Shown one piece after another: positions 24,305-29,439 of a DNA stretch of 29,439 nucleotides. Within the stretch, counting starts at the first letter, position 1, and every line of letters starts with the position of its first letter. Position numbers and translations under genes: made by a program. The stretch comes from Cellulomonas sp. GTDB taxonomy: Bacteria > Actinomycetota > Actinomycetes > Actinomycetales > Cellulomonadaceae. The notes below the pieces were generated by a model that saw only the letters and a list, made by a program, of their open reading frames with translations, ran no database searches and was not told where the DNA came from. Location: assembly GCA_027451305.1 (NCBI GenBank), contig DAIDJQ010000166.1, positions 1 to 29,439 of the forward strand. Direction: 5' to 3'.

Positions 24305-25083
24305 CGGCGCAGCACCGGGTTGCGCAGCACGCCGATCTGCTCGACCTCGACCTCGACCACGTCGCGGTGCACCAGCGGGCCCACGCCGGCGGGCGTGCCG
24401 GTGAGGATCACGTCACCGGGCAGCAGCGTGAACACCTCGGACACGTAGCTGATCAGGTAGGCCACGTCGAACACCATCTGCGAGGTGCGGCCCGACTGGC
24501 GCGTCGCGCCGTTGACGCGGGCGCTCACCGCGAGGTCGTCCACATCGAGGCCGGGGACGATCCAGGGGCCGATCGGGCAGGCCGAGTCGAACCCCTTGGC
24601 TCGGGTCCACTGCGAGTCCGTCCGCTGCACGTCGCGGGCCGTGACGTCGTTGGCGACCGTGAAGCCGAACACCCGCTCCAGCGCGCGCTCGGGGCTGACG
24701 TCCTTGGTGACCTTGCCGATCACCACGGCCAGCTCCGCCTCGTGCTCCACCTGCTGCGACCAGTCGGGCAGCACGATCGGGTCGTCCGGGCCGATCACCG
24801 ACGTGTTGGGCTTGAGGAACAGCAGCGGGGCGGTGGGCACCTCGACACCGTGCTCCGCGGCATGGTCGGCGTAGTTGCGCCCCACGCCGACCACCTTCGA
24901 CCGCGGGATCACCGGCGCCAGCAGCCGCACCCCCTCGTCGGCGAGCGGGACCCGCTCACCGGTGGCCTGCACGGGGGTGAAGATCGGGTCCCCGGCGATC
25001 ACGACGAGCTCCTCGTCGCCCGGGGCCCCTTCGACGAGGGCGAAGCGGGGATCCCCGCCGGTGGTGAACCTGGCGATACGCAC
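24301..25083 (-). CDS. Fumarylacetoacetate hydrolase-family protein
   Basis: 260 residues, GTG start, leaderless promoter. The FAH fold (about 60-260) has [17 protein letters not shown], the metal-binding E-x-E in [11 protein letters not shown] and the conserved Asp of [17 protein letters not shown], then [14 protein letters not shown] and [18 protein letters not shown]. All metal ligands are present. Members include oxaloacetate decarboxylase/tautomerase, acylpyruvate hydrolases and homoprotocatechuate isomerase/decarboxylases, and sequence alone does not decide between them; no aromatic degradation genes surround it, so a housekeeping acylpyruvase or oxaloacetate role is more likely. Operon with rnhA. 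Confidence 0.92.
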   Translation of the reverse strand: MRIARFTTGGDPRFALVEGAPGDEELVVIAGDPIFTPVQATGERVPLADEGVRLLAPVIPRSKVVGVGRNYADHAAEHGVEVPTAPLLFLKPNTSVIGPDDPIVLPDWSQQVEHEAELAVVIGKVTKDVSPERALERVFGFTVANDVTARDVQRTDSQWTRAKGFDSACPIGPWIVPGLDVDDLAVSARVNGATRQSGRTSQMVFDVAYLISYVSEVFTLLPGDVILTGTPAGVGPLVHRDVVEVEVEQIGVLRNPVLRR

Positions 25084-25089
25084 GGGGCA

Positions 25090-25095
25090 ACCCTA
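25090..25095 (-). promoter_or_regulatory. -10 hexamer for a leaderless FAH-family gene mRNA
   Basis: Minus-strand TAGGGT, then six bases (TGCCCC), then the GTG at 25083. It lies in the 13-base gap to the methyltransferase gene, so this promoter sits directly after that gene's stop codon. Confidence 0.5.
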
Positions 25096-25096
25096 G

Positions 25097-25912
25097 TCAG
25101 ACCCGGGCGAGCACCTCGCCGTGCAGCACGGCGAACCAGCCGTCGTCCTGCTCCCCCCACTCGCGCCAGGCGTCGGCCAGCAGCTCAAGGCCCACCTCGT
25201 CCGCGAGCCCGTGCTGCACCGCCTGCGCGGCGAAGTTCGACGCGACGCAACGCTCTGCCCACAGCCCTGCCCACCAGCGCCGGTCGTGCGGCGTCGCGTA
25301 GCACCACACGCCGGCACCCGGCTCGATGCCCTCGTGGTCGAAGCCGGCCTCCCGCACCCAGGCGAGCAGGTGCCGCCCGGCGTCGGCCTCGGCGCCCAGC
25401 GCTCCGGTCACCTCGTGGTAGAGCGCCTGCCACTCGTCCAGCCCGGGAGAGGCCGGGAACCAGGTCATGCCGGCGTAGTCCGAGTCGCGCACCGCGACCA
25501 GGCCACCGGGCCGCGCCACCCGCCGCATCTCGCGCAGGACCGCCACCGGGTCCGTCAGGTGCTGCAGCAGCTGGTGCGCGTGCACCACGTCGAAGGAGTC
25601 GTCCTCGAACGGCAGCGCGTACGCATCGGCCGCCTCGAACCGCACGTTGGCGGCGTCGCGCTCCTGCGCGGCGGCGCGGGCGATGTCGATCACCGCCGTG
25701 GAGGAGTCGACGCCGACGACCTCACCGGGGTCCAGCCGGTCGGCCAGGTCGAGCGTGATCGTCCCCGGCCCGCATCCGACGTCGAGCAGCCGCATCCCCG
25801 GCTGCAACGACTGCAGCAGGTAGCCGGCCGAGTTCTCGGCGGTGCGCCACCGGTGCGAGCGCAGCACGCTCTCCTGGTGGCCGTGGACGTAGACGTCGTG
25901 ACTCGTGGGCAC
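25097..25912 (-). CDS. Class I SAM-dependent methyltransferase
   Basis: 271 residues from the GTG at 25912, five bases after TACCAT; the frame extends to 25948 but would then cover that hexamer. UbiE/Methyltransf_11-type Rossmann domain at about 30-150: motif I LLDVGCGPGTITLDLA, motif II acidic VGVDSSTAVIDIAR, AADAYALPFEDDSFDVV, then LLQHLTDPVAVLREMRRVAR and PGGLVAVRDSDY. The C-terminal part is rich in Trp and likely forms the substrate lid. Similar proteins are annotated only as generic methyltransferases; the substrate is unknown. Confidence 0.9.
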   Translation of the reverse strand: MPTSHDVYVHGHQESVLRSHRWRTAENSAGYLLQSLQPGMRLLDVGCGPGTITLDLADRLDPGEVVGVDSSTAVIDIARAAAQERDAANVRFEAADAYALPFEDDSFDVVHAHQLLQHLTDPVAVLREMRRVARPGGLVAVRDSDYAGMTWFPASPGLDEWQALYHEVTGALGAEADAGRHLLAWVREAGFDHEGIEPGAGVWCYATPHDRRWWAGLWAERCVASNFAAQAVQHGLADEVGLELLADAWREWGEQDDGWFAVLHGEVLARV

Positions 25913-25917
25913 AGCGC

Positions 25918-25923
25918 ATGGTA
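25918..25923 (-). promoter_or_regulatory. -10 hexamer for a leaderless methyltransferase mRNA
   Basis: Minus-strand TACCAT, five bases before the GTG at 25912. The remaining gap to the helicase gene (25924-26067) holds only a weak GACCAT nine bases before the helicase ATG. Confidence 0.45.
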
Positions 25924-26067
25924 GGTGCGGCCGGCCCTGATGATCCACGGATCGGGACCGGGGGTGTCGGCATGCGAGATGCGGCCCCGTCGGACCGCCC
26001 GTGCAGCGCCCGTCCGGCGGGCCTGCCGTCCCGGCGGCACCGTGGCACGTGCGACCATCGGGGCACG

Positions 26068-28614
26068 ATGAGCACGCCCACGCTGGCCGACCGCGTACCG
26101 GCCGACCCGGCCGACCCCGACGCCCTCTACGCCGCCTTCACCGACTGGGCCGCAGACCAGGGCCTGACGCTCTACCCGCACCAGGAGGAGGCGCTGCTCG
26201 CCCTGGTCAGCGGCGAGCACGTGATCGTCTCGACCCCCACCGGCTCGGGCAAGTCGCTGATCGCCGCCGCGGCGCACTTCGTCGCCTTCGCCGGCGGGCG
26301 TCGCACCGTCTACACCGCGCCCCTGAAGGCTCTGGTCAGCGAGAAGTTCTTCGCGCTGGTGCACATGTTCGGCTCGGCCAACGTCGGCATGATGACCGGC
26401 GACTCCGCCGTCAACCCCACCGCGCCGATCCTGTGCTGCACCGCGGAGATCCTCGCCAACCTCGCACTGCGGGACGGGCCGGACGCCGACGTCGCCCAGG
26501 TGGTGATGGACGAGTTCCACTTCTACGCCGACCCCCAGAGGGGGTGGGCGTGGCAGGTGCCGCTGCTCGAGCTGACGCGGGCGCAGACAGTCCTGATGTC
26601 CGCCACCCTCGGCGACGTCTCGTTCTTCGCGGAGGACCTGACCCGCCGCACGGGCCGGTCCGTGGCTGTGGTCACCAGCGTCGAGCGGCCGGTGCCGCTG
26701 ACCTACTCCTACGCCGTGGAGCCGCTGCACGAGCTCCTGGACGAGCTGGTGCACACGCACCGCGCGCCGGTCTACGTGGTGCACTTCACGCAGAAGGAGG
26801 CGGTGGAGCGGGCCCAGTCGCTGCTGTCCACGCCGCTGGCGTCCCGCGAGCAGCGCGACCGGATCGCGGACGAGCTCGGCGGCTTCCGGTTCGGTCCCGG
26901 CTTCGGTCGGACCCTGTCCCGGCTGCTGCGGCACGGCGTCGGCGTGCACCACGCCGGCATGCTGCCCAAGTACCGGCGGGTGGTCGAGCGGCTGACCCAG
27001 CAGGGGCTCCTGCCGGTGGTGTGCGGCACGGACACGCTCGGCGTCGGCATCAACGTGCCGATCCGCACGGTGGTGCTGACGTCGCTGGTGAAGTTCGACG
27101 GGGTGCGGATGCGGCACCTGTCCGCACGGGAGTTCCACCAGATCGCGGGCCGGGCGGGTCGCGCCGGGTTCGACACCGTCGGCGAGGTCGTCGTGATGGC
27201 GCCCGAGCACGTGATCGAGAACCGCAAGGCCTTGGCCAAGGCCGGCGACGACCCGCGAAAGGTGCGCAAGATCGTGCGCAAGCAGGCGCCGCAGGGGCAC
27301 GTCAACTGGACCGACAAGACCTTCGAGCGGCTGCGTGACGCCCCGCCCGAGCCTCTGACCTCGTCGTTCGCCGTGACCCACGCCATGGTGCTGAACGTGC
27401 TCGGACGGCCGGGCGACCCGGTGGCGGCCATGACGCACCTGCTCGTCGAGAACCACGAGCCCGCCGGCGCGCGAGGTCGGCACGTGCGCCGGGCGGTCGA
27501 GGTGTACCGGTCGCTGCGTGCCGCCGGTGTGCTGGAACGGGAGTGGGTGGACGACCCGGGCGCGCCGAAGGGCCGCCGCCGCGCGGTCCGGCTCACCCAC
27601 GACCTGCCGCACGGCTTCGCACTGAACCAGGCCCTGTCACCGTTCGCGTATGCCGCGCTCGACCTGCTGGACCGGGACGACCCGGCCTACGTGCACGACG
27701 TGGTCTCCGTGATCGAGTCCACCCTCGACGACCCGCGGCAGGTGCTCGCAGCCCAGGAGAACAAGGCGCGCGGCGAGGCGGTGGCCGCGATGAAGGCCGA
27801 CGGACTGGAGTACGACGAGCGCATGGCGCTGCTCGAGGACGTCACCTATCCCCGGCCGCTCGCCGACCTGCTGGCAGCGGCGTTCACCACGTACCGGCAG
27901 ACCAACCCGTGGGTGGCCGACCTGTCCCCGGCACCGAAGTCCGTGGTGCGGGACATGCACGAGCGGGCGATGACGTTCGCCGAGTACGTCTCCTTCTACA
28001 AGCTGGACCGCACCGAGGGCGTCCTCCTGCGGTACCTGGCCGACGCCTACCGCGCACTGCGCCAGACGGTCCCGGCCGAACGCCGCACGGAGGAGCTCGA
28101 GGAGGTCGTCGAGTGGCTCGGCGACGTCGTGCGTCGCACCGACTCGAGCCTCCTCGACGAGTGGGAGCGACTTGCCCACCCGGACGAGTCCGACGAGCCC
28201 GCACCCGCCGACGGGGACGCGCCGCCGCCGCCGTTGACCGGGAACCCCAGGGCCTTCCGCGCCCTGGTCCGCGGCGCCCTGTTCCGCCGCGTGGAGCTCG
28301 CCGCCCGGCGAGACCTGAGCGCCCTGGCGGCGCTGGGCGACGTGGACGACGAGGGCCGCGCCTGGGACGCCGACCGGTGGGCGGAGGCCCTCGACCCGTT
28401 CTGGGACGACCACGACGAGATCCTGACCGGGTCGCCGGCGCGCGGGCCGGCCCTCTTCCAGGTCACCCCCGGACCGACCACCTGGCGGGTCCGGCAGCTG
28501 CTCGACGACCCGGAGGGCGACCACGACTGGCGCATCGACGCCGTGGTGGACCTGCCCGCGAGCGACGAGGCGGGCGAGGTGCGCCTGGTGGTCGAGGCCG
28601 TCGGCCCGTTGTGA
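26068..28614 (+). CDS. DEAD/DEAH-box (Ski2-like) RNA helicase with DUF3516
   Basis: 848 residues, ATG start; the frame is open upstream to 25918 without a better start. Superfamily 2 helicase: Q-like LYPHQEEALLAL, Walker A STPTGSGKSLIAAA (about 57-70), YTAPLKALVSEKFF, Walker B/DExH as MDEFHFYADPQRGW, motif III MSATLGD, then the second RecA domain with VVCGTDTLGVGINVPIRTVV and motif VI FHQIAGRAGRAGFDTVGEV. A helical region follows, and the C-terminal part from about residue 560 is DUF3516, found on actinobacterial helicases of this kind. Probably acts on RNA in the cytoplasm; the specific substrate is unknown. An acidic, Pro-rich linker lies near 708-722. Confidence 0.94.
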   Translation: MSTPTLADRVPADPADPDALYAAFTDWAADQGLTLYPHQEEALLALVSGEHVIVSTPTGSGKSLIAAAAHFVAFAGGRRTVYTAPLKALVSEKFFALVHMFGSANVGMMTGDSAVNPTAPILCCTAEILANLALRDGPDADVAQVVMDEFHFYADPQRGWAWQVPLLELTRAQTVLMSATLGDVSFFAEDLTRRTGRSVAVVTSVERPVPLTYSYAVEPLHELLDELVHTHRAPVYVVHFTQKEAVERAQSLLSTPLASREQRDRIADELGGFRFGPGFGRTLSRLLRHGVGVHHAGMLPKYRRVVERLTQQGLLPVVCGTDTLGVGINVPIRTVVLTSLVKFDGVRMRHLSAREFHQIAGRAGRAGFDTVGEVVVMAPEHVIENRKALAKAGDDPRKVRKIVRKQAPQGHVNWTDKTFERLRDAPPEPLTSSFAVTHAMVLNVLGRPGDPVAAMTHLLVENHEPAGARGRHVRRAVEVYRSLRAAGVLEREWVDDPGAPKGRRRAVRLTHDLPHGFALNQALSPFAYAALDLLDRDDPAYVHDVVSVIESTLDDPRQVLAAQENKARGEAVAAMKADGLEYDERMALLEDVTYPRPLADLLAAAFTTYRQTNPWVADLSPAPKSVVRDMHERAMTFAEYVSFYKLDRTEGVLLRYLADAYRALRQTVPAERRTEELEEVVEWLGDVVRRTDSSLLDEWERLAHPDESDEPAPADGDAPPPPLTGNPRAFRALVRGALFRRVELAARRDLSALAALGDVDDEGRAWDADRWAEALDPFWDDHDEILTGSPARGPALFQVTPGPTTWRVRQLLDDPEGDHDWRIDAVVDLPASDEAGEVRLVVEAVGPL

Positions 28615-28622
28615 GCCGGCTC

Positions 28623-28628
28623 TACCCT
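28623..28628 (+). promoter_or_regulatory. Possible -10 hexamer for the YbaK gene
   Basis: TACCCT, eight bases before the GTG at 28637 and within the 22-base gap after the helicase stop. Confidence 0.4.
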
Positions 28629-28636
28629 GGCTGACC

Positions 28637-29134
28637 GTGGCACGCGCGAAGGCCGGCGGCACCGGCACCCCGGCACTGCTGCTGCTCACCGAGACCGGCA
28701 CCCCGCACACGGTGCACACCTACGAGCACGACCCGCGCACCGACCTCGGGTACGGCCTCGAGGCGGCCACGGAGCTCGGCCTCGACCCGGGCCAGGTGTT
28801 CAAGACGCTGCTGGCCGAGGTGGACGGCGGGCTCACGGTCGCCGTGGTCCCGGTCACCGGCATGCTCGACCTCAAGGCGCTGGCCCAGGCCGTCGGCGGC
28901 AAGCGCGCCGCGATGGCGGACCGGGCGGACGCCGAGCGCGCCACCGGCTACGTCGCGGGCGGCATCTCACCGCTCGGGCAGAAGGCGTCGCACCCCACCG
29001 TCGTGGACGAGACGGTGTGGCTGTACGACGCCGTGTACGTCAGCGGTGGACGGCGCGGGCTCGACGTCGGCCTGGCGCCGGAGGACCTGGTGCGACTCAC
29101 CGCGGCGACCGTGGCAGCGATCGCCGCGCCCTGA
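28637..29134 (+). CDS. ybaK: Cys-tRNA(Pro) deacylase, YbaK/EbsC family
   Basis: 165 residues, GTG start. Trans-editing enzyme that hydrolyses Cys mischarged onto tRNA-Pro. The YbaK domain covers nearly the whole protein: the conserved Lys56 in QVFKTLLAEVDG, VAVVPVTGMLDLKALAQAVG, YVAGGISPLGQKASHPTVVD and the C-terminal VSGGRRGLDVGLAPEDLVRL. The order GGISPxGQK is typical of the YbaK subgroup rather than ProX or the ProRS insertion domain. It follows the helicase in the same direction and may be co-transcribed, although a promoter-like TACCCT precedes it. Confidence 0.93.
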   Translation: MARAKAGGTGTPALLLLTETGTPHTVHTYEHDPRTDLGYGLEAATELGLDPGQVFKTLLAEVDGGLTVAVVPVTGMLDLKALAQAVGGKRAAMADRADAERATGYVAGGISPLGQKASHPTVVDETVWLYDAVYVSGGRRGLDVGLAPEDLVRLTAATVAAIAAP

Positions 29135-29285
29135 GGTCGTCCGCGGGGCACCGAACGGTTGTCCCGGTCCGTGGTCGGCGTGCACCTCGTCGGGAGGGGG
29201 GACGGGCGCGACCGGGACCACGCCGGCTCCCGAGAACCGCGGCTCCGCTCGACGGCGGTCGACCCGGTCGCCGCCCACCAGGCGC

Positions 29286-29291
29286 TAGCGT
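29286..29291 (+). promoter_or_regulatory. -10 hexamer before the right-edge YggS-like gene
   Basis: TAGCGT, then eight bases, then the GTG at 29300. The 29135-29285 gap holds no other feature I can support. Confidence 0.45.
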
Positions 29292-29299
29292 TCCAGGTC

Positions 29300-29439
29300 G
29301 TGGACGGCGACCTCGGCGTGCGGCTCGCGGCGGTGCACGCACGGATCGACCGGGCGGCGGAGGACGCGGGGCGCTCCCCCGCCGACGTCGCGCTGCTCCT
29401 CGCCACCAAGACGCAGCCGGCCGGGACCGTCCGCGCCGC
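29300..29439 (+). CDS. YggS/PLPBP-family pyridoxal-phosphate-binding protein, N-terminal fragment (runs off the right edge)
   Basis: 46 complete codons from the GTG at 29300, then the window ends. The peptide has RLAAVHARIDRAAEDAGRSP, then VALLLATKTQPAGT. The A-x-x-x-AGR-x-P helix followed by a beta strand ending in (A)TKTQP is the start of the YggS/PROSC alanine-racemase-like barrel; the Lys of ATKT is the one that binds pyridoxal phosphate in this family. Family role is vitamin B6 and amino-acid homeostasis. Often a separate gene near the division cluster in Gram-positives; here it follows ybaK. Missed by frame calling because it is open-ended. Confidence 0.85.
   Translation, partial: MDGDLGVRLAAVHARIDRAAEDAGRSPADVALLLATKTQPAGTVRA

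Noticed and set aside
29208..29271. A 9-base inverted repeat (GCGACCGGG and CCCGGTCGC) in the gap after ybaK.
   Set aside because: The arms are 46 bases apart and consist of common GC-rich words; no terminator or operator geometry. Likely chance.

Overview
The window looks like chromosomal DNA from a high-GC actinomycete, most likely Cellulomonas or a close relative in the Micrococcales. The pointers are a fused E2/E1 2-oxoglutarate dehydrogenase (Kgd type), a SigR/RsrA thiol-stress pair of the mycothiol-using actinobacteria, the actinobacterial small ribosomal protein bL37, a compact actinobacterial Tad operon, and very GC-rich third codon positions. The genus is an inference from gene content and order. 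I see no insertion sequence, prophage, CRISPR array, tRNA or rRNA. No stretch over 300 bases lacks a gene.

Layout. 1-4318 (minus) is a Tad pilus/secretion operon, tadA-tadB-tadC-DUF4244-tadE-tadE-tadG (tadG cut by the left edge), mostly with 4-base stop/start overlaps. 4575-5489 (plus) is an aldose 1-epimerase, convergent across a strong hairpin with a membrane-anchored M15 peptidase (minus, to about 6396). 6672-8641 (plus) is an OmpR-type two-component pair. 8828-12658 is Kgd, followed by a degenerate SGNH-fold protein. 13382-14805 (minus) is a DUF4097-PadR pair behind a double palindromic operator. 14922-16013 (minus) is PilT. 16228-16302 (plus) is the 24-residue ribosomal protein bL37 with a terminator. 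16423-17384 (minus) is rsrA-sigR, divergent from a DoxX protein, aroA, rsgA and hisN (plus, to 21498). 21552-25912 (minus) holds a methyltransferase, a fumarylacetoacetate hydrolase-family protein, rnhA, gltX and a HAD hydrolase. 26068-29134 (plus) has a DUF3516 helicase and a YbaK deacylase, and the right edge cuts a YggS-type PLP protein.

Most content is ordinary core genome. The best signal is regulatory: upstream of sigR there is a near-perfect SigR-type promoter (GGGAAT-N18-GTTG) placed so that its transcript begins almost exactly at an upstream in-frame ATG, predicting a 46-residue-longer SigR isoform, while a housekeeping -10 element just before the inner ATG would yield the short form. 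This resembles the sigma-R/sigma-R-prime feedback design known in Streptomyces.

Other points of interest are a family of TA-N3-T hexamers 5-8 bases before start codons (leaderless mRNAs), the PadR double operator, an SGNH protein that has lost its catalytic Ser, Asn and His, and a Tad operon whose DUF4244 and second TadE deviate at the pilin Glu+5 position. Everything here comes from reading the sequence; no database search was run.
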